A program made the position numbers and the translations under genes. The notes below the pieces were generated by a model. That model was not told where the DNA came from and made no database searches. It saw only the letters and a list, made by a program, of their open reading frames with translations. Of a stretch of 64,000 nucleotides of DNA, positions 32,121 to 41,433 are shown one piece after another. The stretch comes from Xanthomonas hyacinthi (GTDB taxonomy: Bacteria; Pseudomonadota; Gammaproteobacteria; Xanthomonadales; Xanthomonadaceae): assembly GCF_009769165.1 (NCBI RefSeq), contig NZ_CP043476.1, positions 3,293,001 to 3,357,000 of the forward strand, in the 5' to 3' direction. The first letter of the stretch is position 1. Each line of letters begins with the position of its first letter.

Positions 32121-33147
32121 TGGTGCCCGGCTGGGACAGGCCTGTCGCATTGCCGGCATCGATGTCCGCAGCCTGCAACGATGGAGGTCCAATGACAGTC
32201 TGGTCACTGGCGATCGACGTCCACACGCGGTACGAAAGCGCCCAGCGCATGCGTTGACCGAGGACGAGCGTGCTCAAGTGCTGAACGTCGCCAACGAACC
32301 GCGTTTTGCCGACATGCCATCGGCGCGCATCGTGCCGATGCTGGCCGACGAAGGCCGCGACATCGCCAGCGAATCGAGCTTTGCCCGCATCCTGCGCGAA
32401 TACGGCCAGAACGCCCGCCGCGGCCGTGCTCGCGCCCCGCGCCCCAGCCGGGCGCCGAGCACGCATATCGCCACGGCGCCGGGCCAGGTCTGGTGCTGGG
32501 ACATGACCTACTTGCCGGCCGAGGTGGCAGGTCGCTGGTTCCACCTGTTCCTGATCATGGATCTGTACAGCCGCAAGATCATCGGTTGGGAGGTGCACGA
32601 CAGCGATGGGGCAGAACATGCCACGCACCTGGTCAGGCGCACGGCGCTGGCCGAGAACATCGTGCTTCAGGATCCCGCACACCGCCCGGTCTTACACGGC
32701 GACAACGGCGCCTCGTTCAAGGCCACCACCGTGCTGGCGATGCTGTACTGGCTGGGCATCAAGCCGTCGTACTCGCGCCCGCGCGTGAGCGACGACAATG
32801 CCTTCGTCGAATCGCTGTTCCGCACCGCCAAGTACCGCCCCGAGTTCCCGGCCACCGGCTTTGCCGACCTCGACGGCGCGCGCCAATGGGCAGCGAACTT
32901 CGTACGTTGGTACAACGTCGAGCATCGCCACAGCAGCATCGGCTATGTCAGCCCCGAGCAGCGGCACGCCGGACAGGACCTGGCCATCCTCCAGGCCCGT
33001 CATGGGCTGTACCAGCAAGCACGTCAGGCCAACCCGGCACGCTGGAGCGGTCGAACCCGGAACTGGGAGCGCATCACTGCCGTCGCGTTGAATCCGGAGA
33101 AGGAGGCCGCCGTCGCGGCAGCCACTGAAACTCAAGAAGCCGCATGA
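32062..33147 (+). CDS. inner IS3 OrfB transposase
   Basis: A 361-residue DDE transposase. It shows an N-terminal helix-turn-helix (LGQACRIAGIDVRSLQRWR) and the rve core with Asp in VWCWDMTYLPAEVAGRWFHLF, Asp in PVLHGDNGASFKATTV and Glu in DDNAFVESLFRTAKYRP. The C-terminus is RHSSIGYVSPEQRHAGQD. It appears intact. Confidence 0.9.
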   Translation: MIVLEDRQSLVADIEQAPRDGARLGQACRIAGIDVRSLQRWRSNDSLVTGDRRPHAVRKRPAHALTEDERAQVLNVANEPRFADMPSARIVPMLADEGRDIASESSFARILREYGQNARRGRARAPRPSRAPSTHIATAPGQVWCWDMTYLPAEVAGRWFHLFLIMDLYSRKIIGWEVHDSDGAEHATHLVRRTALAENIVLQDPAHRPVLHGDNGASFKATTVLAMLYWLGIKPSYSRPRVSDDNAFVESLFRTAKYRPEFPATGFADLDGARQWAANFVRWYNVEHRHSSIGYVSPEQRHAGQDLAILQARHGLYQQARQANPARWSGRTRNWERITAVALNPEKEAAVAAATETQEAA

Positions 33148-33935
33148 ATCAGGCGACAACTATCTTGACATGCACCGGGATGACCTCGGCCTTGTAGAGG
33201 CCGTTGATGGTCTCGGCCAGCGCGTTGTGCCCCGAGGGCAGGCTTCGCGCTCATAGGAGTCCCCCACGCTGCCTACCGAGGGCTCCAGGCCGGCCTCAGC
33301 GAGCCGCTCCGTGTAGCGGATCGACACGTACTGAACGCCTCGGTCGCTGTGGTGAATCAGGCGATCCGGGCCGACCGGCTTCCTCGCGTAGAGCGCCTGT
33401 TCGAGCGCGTCGAGCACGAAGTCCGTCTGCATCGAGGACGACGCCTTCCAGCCCACGATGCGACGGGCGAAGACGTCGATGACGAAGGCGACGTAAACCC
33501 ATCCTTGCCACGTCGAGACGTAGGTGAAGTCGCTGACCCACAGCGCGTTCGGCCGATCGGCCTTGAATTGCCGATTCACATGATCGAGCGGACACGGCGC
33601 TTTCGGGTCGCTCACCGTCGTTCGCACGGTCTTGCCTCGAATGACGCCCCGCAAACCCTGCCGCTTCATCAGCCGCTGTACGGTGCATCGCGCCACGTCG
33701 AACTGCTCGCGTCGCATCTGCCGCCAGACCTTGCGCACACCGTAGACCTTGAAGTTGTCGTCCCACACGCGCTGGACTTCCGGCATCAACGCCTCATCGG
33801 TCTTCGCGCGCGCGCAGCGCAACGCGGGATCGGCCAGCCTGGCCGCGTGCGCGTGGTAGGTCGACGGGGAGATCGGCAGCACCCTGCAGATCGGCTCGAC
33901 CCCGTGGACGACTCGATGCTCATCGATGAACTGCT

Positions 33936-34259
33936 TCATCGCTTGAAGGGGCGGTCGAGCTCCGCCTGCGCAAAATACGCCGACGCCTTGCGCAGGATCT
34001 CGTTGACCTGGCGCAGCTCGCGAACCTCGCGCTCAAGTGCCTTGATGCGCTCCTTCTCGGACGTCGTCATCCCCTCGCGCTTGCCAACGTCGCGCTCGTG
34101 CTGCCTCACCCAACCCCGTAGCGTCTCGGCCGTGCAGCCCACCTTGGCCGACACCGACACCATCGCCGCCCATTGCGATTCGTACTCGCATTGGTGCTCC
34201 AGGACCATCTTCACCGAACGTTCCCGGATTTCCGGGGAGAACTTGCTTGCTCTGCTCAT
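33936..34259 (-). CDS. outer IS3 OrfA
   Basis: A 107-residue transposase subunit: helix-turn-helix MSRASKFSPEIRERSVKMVLEH and CTAETLRGWVRQHERD, then a coiled coil ending RELRQVNEILRKASAYFAQAEL. It is intact but its OrfB partner is broken. It overlaps OrfB by 4 bases. Confidence 0.88.
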   Translation of the reverse strand: MSRASKFSPEIRERSVKMVLEHQCEYESQWAAMVSVSAKVGCTAETLRGWVRQHERDVGKREGMTTSEKERIKALEREVRELRQVNEILRKASAYFAQAELDRPFKR

Positions 34260-34348
34260 GGCTCCATCTTCTCAAGAAATGGAGCCTCCGGAATTCCCGG
34301 GGCGGTTCACGGTGATTGGGCTTTGGTCAGTTGGGAAGGGGCGTGAAC

Positions 34349-35008
34349 ATGAAACGCTTCCTTGTTGGCTTCGCGGTTACGTTAGCCTCTGTAGTTGTAG
34401 TGGGCTGGTTGTTCAATCAATCCATTTACCAGGGCTGGGGGGCGACAAATCAGCCGCCGGGGTGGGTGCAAGCCATCGGTGTGTTCTTGTGGCTCCTGTT
34501 TGGCAGCGGCATGGCCTACGTTCTGTTACCAGTCCTCGGCGGTGCACTTTGGGTCTGGCTGGGCAAATCCAAAGGCGGACGATTCTCCGGAGTGGTTTCC
34601 AGCGTGGGCGCTCCAGACGGGGGCCGGGGTTGCGAAATCGCAGGGCGGGTCAGCATAGGAGGGGAACACGTCGGCACGGTGGTAGTGCCCGATGCGCTGC
34701 TGGACTTCTGGCGGCATCCGGGTGTGTCACCGGGAACACCCAGGCAGCTGGAGCTACTCAAGGTTGGCAGGTGTGCAGTCGCGCTGCGGTGCGAGCGGGG
34801 CACCCGCAACGCGTGGGGGCTCGGGGCCATTCACAAAGCATTCCCCTTCATGTCCATGGGATTCTTCGCCGTCACGGTGGTCTCCCTGGGTTTCGGAGCC
34901 CTGTTCACTTACTTCCCGGTCTACTTGTGGGGCGCGTCCCGGGTCAACCGCTTCCTGCTGCCAGAACAAACCCCGCTAAATGCGACGACGGGGGCGGGGA
35001 GGGCCTGA
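34349..35008 (+). CDS. island membrane protein, unknown function
   Basis: A 219-residue protein with predicted membrane helices near residues 4-22, 38-65 and 160-190, and a soluble segment between (SVGAPDGGRGCEIAGRVSIGG...GTVVVPDALLDFWRHPG). No family is recognised. The ATG at 34349 has a GAAGGGG site about 8 bases upstream, and a hydrophobic segment starts right after. It sits alone between the IS nest and the right end of the island, so it may be the remains of a larger operon lost to IS-mediated deletion. Confidence 0.6.
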   Translation: MKRFLVGFAVTLASVVVVGWLFNQSIYQGWGATNQPPGWVQAIGVFLWLLFGSGMAYVLLPVLGGALWVWLGKSKGGRFSGVVSSVGAPDGGRGCEIAGRVSIGGEHVGTVVVPDALLDFWRHPGVSPGTPRQLELLKVGRCAVALRCERGTRNAWGLGAIHKAFPFMSMGFFAVTVVSLGFGALFTYFPVYLWGASRVNRFLLPEQTPLNATTGAGRA

Positions 35009-35403
35009 CGCGGCCCCGCGCCCATCGCTCCCCTTGGTTGGCGGCTCTAGGTTGCGGGTGTCGCGTTTCTAGTCGTCGGTCAGCCAAGGGCCGGTCCAAC
35101 TGGCGTGTCACGGCATCGGCAAGTGGGCAACCTGGAGGCTTGGGCGGGTCGATTCGGGGCATGTTAGGTCGTTGTCCTAGGGGCGCTGCCTCTTTTTTAC
35201 TCTCGGCCAGCAAGTCCGCAAGAGGGACGGCTAGGCCCAACTCCCTCCCTGCGCGGTCCGCATCACGGCTTTTCCCCTACTGTTCCTTATCCGGCCACTT
35301 GCCCTCTACCATTGGCACTTGGTCAACTCCCTTGGTCCATTTCGCCGGGTGAGCCAAACGCCGTAAGCCTTGTCTGCGTAGCTGGTTGGTCAAATGGATG
35401 CGT
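35009..35403. other. right end of the island, no clear gene
   Basis: About 400 bases between the membrane protein and attR. A minus-strand open frame (35240 to 34944, containing ADLLAESKKEAAPLGQRP) could be a remnant but overlaps the membrane gene end and lacks a start context. Integrase arm-binding sites would be expected here; I cannot identify them by eye. Confidence 0.4.
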
Positions 35404-35421
35404 GTCCCGTCCACTCCGCCA
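35404..35421 (+). repeat. attR: right 18-bp direct repeat of the island
   Basis: GTCCCGTCCACTCCGCCA, identical to the 3' end of tRNA-Asp at 15953-15970, with no tRNA body upstream. It marks the right junction; the native terminator and ppiD follow. Confidence 0.9.
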
Positions 35422-35432
35422 GTTTTGTACGC

Positions 35433-35466
35433 GAAACCCCCCGAGCGATCGGGGGGGTTCTTTTTT
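35433..35466 (+). terminator. native tRNA-Asp terminator, displaced by the island
   Basis: AACCCCCCGA / TCGGGGGGGTT stem around GCGA, then TTCTTTTTTCC, 12 bases after attR. Before island insertion it would have lain just after tRNA-Asp. Confidence 0.82.
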
Positions 35467-35615
35467 CCGCAAGTCCCCGCTCGCGATCGCGGTGCACGCC
35501 GCAGGCTTCGCTGCGGCAGCCGCGTCGGCGACGCCCCTGCGGGCACGCCATTCCGCCGCAGGGCGTGAAGCGGGTTAAACTGCGCGGCTCGCCAACAGGC
35601 CTCGGTTCCCAACCA

Positions 35616-37607
35616 ATGCTGCAGAAACTTCGCGAAAAGACCTCGGGCTGGATCGCCACCGCGATCATCGGCCTGTTGATGATTCCGTTCCTGTTCGTCA
35701 TCGACAGCAGCTACCTCGGTGGCGTCGGTGCCAACAACGTCGCCAAGGTGCAGGCGCCGCCGTCGTGGTGGTCGTCGGCGCCGTCGTGGTGGCCGATGTC
35801 GTTCCTGTGGCGGCACCACGAGGTGAGCACCGAGCAGTTCCGTGCGCGCTTCGAGGAAGCGCGGCAGCAGGCCCGCGAGCAGCAGGGCGAGGACTTCGAT
35901 CCGCGCGAGTTCGAGAGCGCGGACAACAAGCGCAAGGTGCTCGATCAGTTGATCGACGAGCAGGTGGTGAAGCTGGCCGCCGAGCAGGTGCACGTGGTGG
36001 TCGGCGATGCCGCGGTGCGCGACTACATCGCCACCATTCCGGCGTTCCAGAACGACGGCAAGTTCGACCCGGAACGCTACCGCCTGGCGTTGGCCTCGGG
36101 CACGCCACCGCGGACGCCGGCGATGTTCGACCAATTGGTGCGCGACGGCCTGCAGCAGTCGTTGATCCCGTCGGCGCTGATGGAGTCGGCCTTCGCGACC
36201 AAGCAGGAAACCGAGCGCCTGCTGAAGATGCTCGGCGAGACCCGCGACGTGGACCTTGCGCTGTTGCCGGAACAGCCGGCCGATACCACCCCGGTCAGCG
36301 ACGCGCAGGTGCAGCAGTGGTACGACGCGCATCAGGCCGACTTCAAGCAGCCGGAGCGGGTGTCGATCGAATACGTCGAACTGGACGCGACCAAGCTGCC
36401 GCCGGCCAAGCCGGCCGACGAGGCGGCGCTGCGCAAGCGCTACGAGGACGAGAAGGCGCGCTTCGTCGAGCCCGACCAGCGCCTGGCCTCGCACATCCTG
36501 ATCAGCGCCGGCAAGGATCCCGCGTCGCAAAAGGCGGCCGAGGCCAAGGCCGCCAAGCTGGCGGCCGAGGCCAAGCAGCCCGGCGCCGATTTCGCCGCGC
36601 TGGCGCGCGCCAATTCCGAGGACCCGGGTTCCAAGAACGCCGGCGGCGACCTGGGTTGGGTCGAGAAGGGCGTGATGGTCAAGCCGTTCGAGGACGCGCT
36701 GTTCGCGATGAAGGCCGGCGACATCGTCGGCCCGGTGAAGAGCGAGTTCGGCTACCACGTGATCCAGCTGCGCGAAATCAAGGGCGGCCAGGGCAAGCGC
36801 TTCGAGCAGGTGCGCGACCAGCTCGCCAGCGAACAGTCGCAGGCCGACAACGAGAAGGTCTTCAGCGATCTGAGCGGCAGGCTGGTGGACCTGGTGCTGA
36901 AGAACCCGACCGCGCTGACCGCGGCGGCCAAGGAGGTCGGCCTGCCGGTGCAGACGCTGGGGCCGTTCTCGCGCGCCGATGCCAGCGGCGTCGCCGCGCA
37001 GCCGGCGGTGCTGCGTGCGGCGTTCTCCGACACGCTGGTGCAGGACGGCACGGTCAGCGACCCGATCACCCTGGGTCCGAACCACACCGTGCTCATCCGC
37101 GTCACCCAGCACCTGCCCGAGCAGACCCAGCCGCTGGCCAAGGTGCGCGAACAGGTGGTGGCCGCGGTGCATGCCGATCGCACCGCGAAGGCCGCCGCGG
37201 CGAAGGCCGATGCGTTGCTGGAGAAGCTGCGCAAGGGCGAGACGCTGCAGGCGCTGGCCGGCCCGGAGAAGCTGCAGATCAACCCGATGCCGGGGCTGCC
37301 GCGCACCGTGCCGATGCCGAGCCCGGAAGCCAATCGCGCGATCTTCAGCGCGCCGCTGCCGGCCGCGGGCAAGCCGTCGGTGGGCAAGGTCGAGCTGTCG
37401 GCGAACGGTGTGCCGGGCGGGGCCAAGCGCTATGCGCTGTTCGTGCTCAACAAGGTGAACCCGGGCGACCTGAGCAAGGTGCCGGCCGAGCAGCAGGCCA
37501 CGCTGAAGCAGCAGCTGGGCCAGATCGAAGGCGCCGCCGCGGCGAAGGCCTACGTCGACGCGATGCGCAAGCGCTACAAGGTCAGCGTGCAGGAAGCGGA
37601 TCTGTAA
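35616..37607 (+). CDS. ppiD: periplasmic folding chaperone/PPIase PpiD
   Basis: A 663-residue protein. It begins with a short cytosolic segment and a single inner-membrane anchor (WIATAIIGLLMIPFLFVID, residues 12-30). A SurA_N/PpiD N-terminal helical domain follows, then a parvulin-type PPIase domain (about 290-390: QRLASHILISAGKD...GGDLGWVEKGVMVKPFEDALF...FGYHVIQLREIKGG). PpiD assists folding of exported proteins near the Sec translocon. An unusual Trp/Ser-rich stretch follows the anchor (PPSWWSSAPSWWPMSFLW). The ATG at 35616 starts the standard MLQKLREKTSGW sequence; open frame upstream runs into attR. Confidence 0.95.
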   Translation: MLQKLREKTSGWIATAIIGLLMIPFLFVIDSSYLGGVGANNVAKVQAPPSWWSSAPSWWPMSFLWRHHEVSTEQFRARFEEARQQAREQQGEDFDPREFESADNKRKVLDQLIDEQVVKLAAEQVHVVVGDAAVRDYIATIPAFQNDGKFDPERYRLALASGTPPRTPAMFDQLVRDGLQQSLIPSALMESAFATKQETERLLKMLGETRDVDLALLPEQPADTTPVSDAQVQQWYDAHQADFKQPERVSIEYVELDATKLPPAKPADEAALRKRYEDEKARFVEPDQRLASHILISAGKDPASQKAAEAKAAKLAAEAKQPGADFAALARANSEDPGSKNAGGDLGWVEKGVMVKPFEDALFAMKAGDIVGPVKSEFGYHVIQLREIKGGQGKRFEQVRDQLASEQSQADNEKVFSDLSGRLVDLVLKNPTALTAAAKEVGLPVQTLGPFSRADASGVAAQPAVLRAAFSDTLVQDGTVSDPITLGPNHTVLIRVTQHLPEQTQPLAKVREQVVAAVHADRTAKAAAAKADALLEKLRKGETLQALAGPEKLQINPMPGLPRTVPMPSPEANRAIFSAPLPAAGKPSVGKVELSANGVPGGAKRYALFVLNKVNPGDLSKVPAEQQATLKQQLGQIEGAAAAKAYVDAMRKRYKVSVQEADL

Positions 37608-37633
37608 TCGCTGTTTGCGCAGATGCGTGATGT

Positions 37634-37668
37634 GAACAAGCCCGGCCCTGCCGGGCTTGTTCGTTTCT
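37634..37668 (+). terminator. Rho-independent terminator after ppiD
   Basis: A perfect 13-bp stem GAACAAGCCCGGC / GCCGGGCTTGTTC with a CCT loop, followed by GTTTCT, 27 bases after the ppiD stop. Confidence 0.85.
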
Positions 37669-38130
37669 GGATTCTGCACTCCTGGCACTTGCGGCATTCG
37701 GATGTGCGGCGGTGTGCTGCGCGATCGTGCGGCGACGCGGTCGCGGCGGCAGGGCTACAAGGGCGGCGCAAGAAAGGTGCGCATGTACTACGCATGGCGC
37801 CGGTGCGCGCAGTCGTCGGTGCGCGCGCATAGCGCACGCGCAGGGCGGTCCCGCCTGCGCCCGGCAGCATCAGCGTCAGTTGGGATGATCCCTGGCAATG
37901 CGGCGTCCATCGGCGCAGCGAAGTGCTGGGCAATACCTGCTGGGGCGTTCGCTACGCGCCAATGCGGGGGCGCTTGCGGCCTAAGCGCTTTTTTCTCGCG
38001 GCTGTTCGCCATGCGCTGGGCGATGTCAGTCGCGATGCAATGACGCGGCCACGCATGCCTTGGGCTGCAGCGATGCCAAGGCGGGAGCGCTTGAGACCTC
38101 TTCTCTAGCTTTCTCAGCTGTTCGCCATGC
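37669..38130. other. intergenic region with degenerate repeats
   Basis: No convincing gene. Around 37999-38037 there is an imperfect copy of the unit beginning GCTGTTCGCCATGC that recurs at 38117 next to the perfect inverted repeat. It looks like accumulated copies of an intergenic repeat family. Confidence 0.5.
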
Positions 38131-38194
38131 TGTGGGAGCGACTTCAGTCGCGACGGGCCTTATCGGTAAGGCCCGTCGCGACTGAAGTCCCACA
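38131..38194. repeat. long palindromic intergenic repeat
   Basis: About 30-base arms (TGTGGGA, then CGACTTCAGTCGCGACGGGC, and TTA) mirrored across a TCGG loop, with a small asymmetry after TGTGGGA. Each arm itself contains the palindrome-like CGACTTCAGTCG. This matches the style of repeats found hundreds of times between Xanthomonas genes and could terminate mltD transcription on the minus strand. Confidence 0.75.
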
Positions 38195-38269
38195 AGTGGC
38201 ATCTTGCGTTGGCCGACGTCGGCAGCGCTGCCGGTTGCCGCTCTTGCGGTGTCGCCGGCTCCCCCGCGC

Positions 38270-39493
38270 CTAGTCCTCGTAGCTCAGCACCATGCCCGGG
38301 CGCAGCACGCTGCGCGCGGACAGGCCGTTCTTCGTCAGCAGCGTCTGCACGGTGATGCCGTAGCGCTTGGCGATGGTCCAGGCGGTGTCGCCATCGCGGA
38401 CCGTGTGGGTGCGGCGCGCCGAAGGACTGCGCGAGCGGATGCGTGGCGGGGTGGCCTCGGCGATGCTGGCGACGGCGCGCGTTGCCGGCGCCTCGACCTG
38501 CGGTTGCGTCGCCGCCGCCATGGCATCGGCGGCGGCCGTAGCGCTGCTGCTGCCGTTGCCGACCGGCGCCAGTACCGGCAGCGCGCGTTTGCGGTTGCGC
38601 GCGCTGCCCAGCGCCGGATTCAGCCGCGCGACCTGGGTGCCCTGCAGCGCCTGCTGCCGCGCCCAGTCGTCCAGCGCCATGCCGGCGGGCAGGGTGCGTG
38701 CCTGCAGGATCGGCACCTCGCGGTCCAGCGAGGCCATCCATTCGTTGCGGGTCTGCGCCTGCTCCAGCACGCAGGCCAGCGCGTGCAGCTTCTCGACGTA
38801 GGCATAGGTGATCGGCGACAGCCCCGGCAACTTGTCCGGCTGCGCGTTCTGCGCGTTCATGCCGGCGCGGCGCATCGACTGCAGCACGCGGTATTCGCCG
38901 GCGTTGTAGGCCATGATCGCCAGGCGCCAGTCGCCGCCGAACATGCCGTGCAAGGTCTTCAGGTAACGCACCGCGGCGCGGGTGGAATCCACTGCGGACA
39001 GGCGCCCGTCGTAGCGGCCTTCGACCGGCACGTCGTGGTTGCGGGCGGTATCGGCGATGAACTGCCACAGTCCGGCCGGACCGCCGCTGTTGCGTGCGGC
39101 GGGGCGGTAGCCGCTTTCCACGAACGGGATCAGCGCGAATTCGGTCGGCAGGTCGGCGGCGCGCAATTCGTCCACCACGTAGCCGAACAGCGGCAGCACG
39201 TCCTCGTCCTCGTTGGCCAGCCGCGCCGGTGCACGCGCGAACTGCTGCTTCCAGCGCGCATCGGTGGCGCCGCCATCGCATTGCGCGTCGGCCAGGCCGT
39301 CGCGGAAGCTGGCGAGGATGGTGTGGCCGTTACGGGTGGTCGCCGGCGGCAGCGCCGCGGCGTCCATCGGCAACACATTCAGGCCGGCGACGGTCTGCTC
39401 CAGCGCCACACCGACGGGTGCTGCCGCGCTCGCGGAGGGGGCTGCCGACGCGAGCACCAGCGTCAGCGCCGCCGTCAAGAACAGCGACCTCAT
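38270..39493 (-). CDS. mltD: membrane-bound lytic murein transglycosylase D-like
   Basis: A 407-residue exported protein: signal peptide (1-24, ASAAAP), an SLT lysozyme-like domain (about 95-235) with the catalytic Glu in [13 protein letters not shown] and motifs [17 protein letters not shown] and [12 protein letters not shown]. An Ala-rich linker follows, then one LysM peptidoglycan-binding domain (about 358-405: [29 protein letters not shown]). It cleaves glycan strands in the cell wall. No lipobox is apparent, unlike E. coli MltD. Its start overlaps the gloB stop by 4 bases, so it is translated as the second gene of a gloB-mltD operon, an order common in proteobacteria. Confidence 0.92.
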   Translation of the reverse strand: MRSLFLTAALTLVLASAAPSASAAAPVGVALEQTVAGLNVLPMDAAALPPATTRNGHTILASFRDGLADAQCDGGATDARWKQQFARAPARLANEDEDVLPLFGYVVDELRAADLPTEFALIPFVESGYRPAARNSGGPAGLWQFIADTARNHDVPVEGRYDGRLSAVDSTRAAVRYLKTLHGMFGGDWRLAIMAYNAGEYRVLQSMRRAGMNAQNAQPDKLPGLSPITYAYVEKLHALACVLEQAQTRNEWMASLDREVPILQARTLPAGMALDDWARQQALQGTQVARLNPALGSARNRKRALPVLAPVGNGSSSATAAADAMAAATQPQVEAPATRAVASIAEATPPRIRSRSPSARRTHTVRDGDTAWTIAKRYGITVQTLLTKNGLSARSVLRPGMVLSYED

Positions 39494-40257
39494 GCGCGGA
39501 AATCGTCTTTCCAGCGCCTTAATTCGGCGAATACTTCCACTTCGTCGCGGGCGCCGCGGCCGAGCCGGGCGCCGACCGCCTGCTGGATCGCCGCCGAGGC
39601 GGTGCGCAGGAACGGATTGGTCGCCACTTCGCTGGCGAGGCTGACGGGAACGGTGGGACGGGCAGCATGACGCATGGCCTGGACTTCCTGATGGCGCTGC
39701 CGCAGGGCAGCGTTGGTGGGATCGACCGTGACGGCGAATGCCGCATTGGCCAGGGTGTATTCGTGTCCGCAACACACCAGCGTGGCGCCCGGGAGGGCGG
39801 CCAGCCGTTGCAGCGAACCCAACATCTGGGAGGGCGTACCTTCGAACATGCGTCCACAGCCCAGGCTGAACAGCGTATCGCCGCTGAACAGATGGCCGTG
39901 GCCGACATAGGCCACATGCGAGCGGGTATGCCCGGGCACGGCAAGGGTCCGAAACTCCCATTGCAGCACCTGGACGCGGTCGCCGTCGCCGACGCGCTGG
40001 CTGGCGAACGGGATCCGCGGCTCGTCCGCCGGGGCATACACCGGCAGGTCCGGCCAACGCGCGCGCAGGGCGGCCACGCCGCCGATGTGGTCGTCGTGAT
40101 GATGGGTCAGCAGCACTGCTGCCGGTTGCAATCCCTGCGCCGCGGCCTCGAACACCGGCTCGGCCTGGCCGGGGTCGACCAGCAAGGCGTGGCCATCCGC
40201 GGCGGCGATCGCCCAGATGTAATTATCCTGGAATGCGGGCAGGGCGATCAGTCGCAT
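39490..40257 (-). CDS. gloB: hydroxyacylglutathione hydrolase (glyoxalase II)
   Basis: A 255-residue metallo-beta-lactamase-fold hydrolase that releases D-lactate and glutathione from S-lactoylglutathione in methylglyoxal detoxification. Metal ligands are visible in [37 protein letters not shown] and [10 protein letters not shown]. The C-terminal glyoxalase II extension ([15 protein letters not shown]...FLRT) is present. The start at 40257 ([15 protein letters not shown]) is the standard family N-terminus. It is divergent from the methyltransferase-like gene only 12 bases away, so the promoters overlap. Confidence 0.96.
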   Translation of the reverse strand: MRLIALPAFQDNYIWAIAAADGHALLVDPGQAEPVFEAAAQGLQPAAVLLTHHHDDHIGGVAALRARWPDLPVYAPADEPRIPFASQRVGDGDRVQVLQWEFRTLAVPGHTRSHVAYVGHGHLFSGDTLFSLGCGRMFEGTPSQMLGSLQRLAALPGATLVCCGHEYTLANAAFAVTVDPTNAALRQRHQEVQAMRHAARPTVPVSLASEVATNPFLRTASAAIQQAVGARLGRGARDEVEVFAELRRWKDDFRA

Positions 40258-40269
40258 AGAATTGGCACC

Positions 40270-40929
40270 ATGCCTGCCACCCCGTTCCCCCGTCAAGCCG
40301 CCGTCTCATCCTGGTTTGATACGGCGGTGGCGCAACAGCTGCTCCAGGCCGAGCAGCCGTTGATCCTGGACGCCTTGCTCGGACGCCCTGCGCAGCCCTG
40401 GTTGTGGCTGGCGCCGGTGCCGTTCGCGCCGCTGGCGCGCGAGCTGCCCGGGCGCGGCGTGCGCCTGCACCGCACCGCGCGCGGCTATGCCGGCGACCTG
40501 GTGTGCCGGCTGCCGCTGCCGCTGCCCTCGGAAAGCGTCAATGCGATCGTGCTGCAGCACGTGCTCGGCGCCGACGCCGCGGCGCTGCTGGAAGAATGCG
40601 AGCGGGTGCTGCTGCCGGGCGGGCGGCTGTGGCTGTTCGCGCTCAACGCGGTGAGCCCGTACCGGCTGCGCTGGCGCCGGCAGGGCCTGGTGGCGCGGCC
40701 GCCGGGCAGCTGGCGCGGCCTGCTGGAGCGGGCCGGGCTGCCGTGCACCGACCCGCTGCGCTACCTGGGGCCGGTCTGGCCGACCCGCGGCGGCGTCGGC
40801 TCGGCGACCTCCGGCGCGCCGCTGCGCGCGGTGTGCCTGCTGCAGGCGGAAAAACGCAGCGCCGCCGGCATCGGTCCCATTCCGTTGCGCGCGCCGGTAC
40901 GCTGGCGCGGTTCGACCGCCTCCATTTGA
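40270..40929 (+). CDS. SAM-dependent methyltransferase-like protein
   Basis: A 219-residue protein found divergent from gloB and upstream of rnhA in many proteobacteria. The class I methyltransferase fold is only partly recognisable: a degenerate N-terminal glycine region and [38 protein letters not shown], matching motifs II-III of Methyltransf_11 proteins. The substrate is unknown. The usual GxGxG motif I appears to be missing or altered ([16 protein letters not shown]), so cofactor binding is not assured. It starts 14 bases upstream of rnhA and may be co-transcribed with it. Confidence 0.72.
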   Translation: MPATPFPRQAAVSSWFDTAVAQQLLQAEQPLILDALLGRPAQPWLWLAPVPFAPLARELPGRGVRLHRTARGYAGDLVCRLPLPLPSESVNAIVLQHVLGADAAALLEECERVLLPGGRLWLFALNAVSPYRLRWRRQGLVARPPGSWRGLLERAGLPCTDPLRYLGPVWPTRGGVGSATSGAPLRAVCLLQAEKRSAAGIGPIPLRAPVRWRGSTASI

Positions 40930-40942
40930 TTCCTGGACGTAC

Positions 40943-41401
40943 ATGAAGACTGTTGATATCCATACCGACGGCGCCTGCCTCGGCAATCCCGGCCCCGGCG
41001 GCTGGGCCGCGCTGCTGCGCTACAAGGGCCTGGAGCGCGAAGTCGCCGGCGCCGAGGCGCACACCACCAACAACCGCATGGAGCTGATGGCGGCGATCAT
41101 GGCGCTGGAGACGCTCAGCGAGCCGTGCCAGATCGTGCTGCATACCGATTCGCAATACGTGCGCCAGGGCATCACCGAATGGATGCCGGGCTGGGTGCGG
41201 CGGCAGTGGAAGACCGCCGGCGGCGACCCGGTCAAGAATCGCGACCTGTGGGAGCGGCTGCATGCCGCCGCGCAGCGGCACACGATCGATTGGCGCTGGG
41301 TCAAGGGCCACAGCGGCGATCCGGACAACGAGCGGGTGGACGTGCTGGCGCGCAACCAGGCGCTGCGGGTGCGCGCCGGCGGCGCCGCGGTCGCGTCCTG
41401 A
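40943..41401 (+). CDS. rnhA: ribonuclease HI
   Basis: A 152-residue enzyme that removes RNA from RNA-DNA hybrids (R-loops, primers). The catalytic carboxylates are all visible: Asp in [15 protein letters not shown], Glu in NRMELMAAI, Asp in LHTDSQYV and Asp in NERVDVLA. The substrate-binding handle [21 protein letters not shown] is present, as in E. coli RNase HI. It is followed 32 bases later by dnaQ on the same strand; in E. coli the two are divergent. Confidence 0.97.
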   Translation: MKTVDIHTDGACLGNPGPGGWAALLRYKGLEREVAGAEAHTTNNRMELMAAIMALETLSEPCQIVLHTDSQYVRQGITEWMPGWVRRQWKTAGGDPVKNRDLWERLHAAAQRHTIDWRWVKGHSGDPDNERVDVLARNQALRVRAGGAAVAS

Positions 41402-41433
41402 TCCTTCCCACGACTTCCCCAGCAGCGAGCCGC

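Larger units (their letters stand above)
31532..33170 (+). mobile_element. IS3-family element (inner)
   Basis: Ends GTCAGAATAGTTGTCGCC and, reversed, GTCAAGATAGTTGTCGCC form inverted repeats of 18 bp with two mismatches. It is inserted in the outer IS OrfB. The exact outer base and target duplication are unclear (about 2-3 bases of uncertainty). Confidence 0.82.
31354..33939 (-). pseudogene. outer IS3 OrfB, interrupted and frameshifted
   Basis: The N-terminal two-thirds (33939 down to about 33260) has the rve core NALWVSDFTYVSTWQGWVYVAF and LIHHSDRGVQYVSIRY. At GDSY the expected DNALAET reading is displaced by about 25 extra bases. The correct frame resumes (NALAETINGLYKAEVI) up to the inner IS, and the C-terminus EVEWATLTWVDWFNNRRLLEPIG lies at 31354-31531. 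Non-functional. Confidence 0.82.
31315..34309 (-). mobile_element. IS3-family element (outer), interrupted by another IS3
   Basis: Terminal inverted repeats TGAACCGCCCCGGG (left, 31315-31328, and reversed right end at 34296-34309), extending imperfectly further. No target duplication is visible (left flank CATTG, right flank CGGTG), which fits a deletion next to one end. Its OrfB is broken by the inner element at about 31532-33170. Confidence 0.85.

Noticed and set aside
35009..35240. Minus-strand gene at the right end of the island
   Set aside because: The open frame overlaps the end of the membrane-protein gene, has Pro/Arg-rich content and no ribosome site; mentioned only as a possible remnant.
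40270..40929. Calling this a confirmed methyltransferase
   Set aside because: Only motifs around the third strand are convincing; the glycine-rich SAM motif is not seen, so it is listed as methyltransferase-like only.
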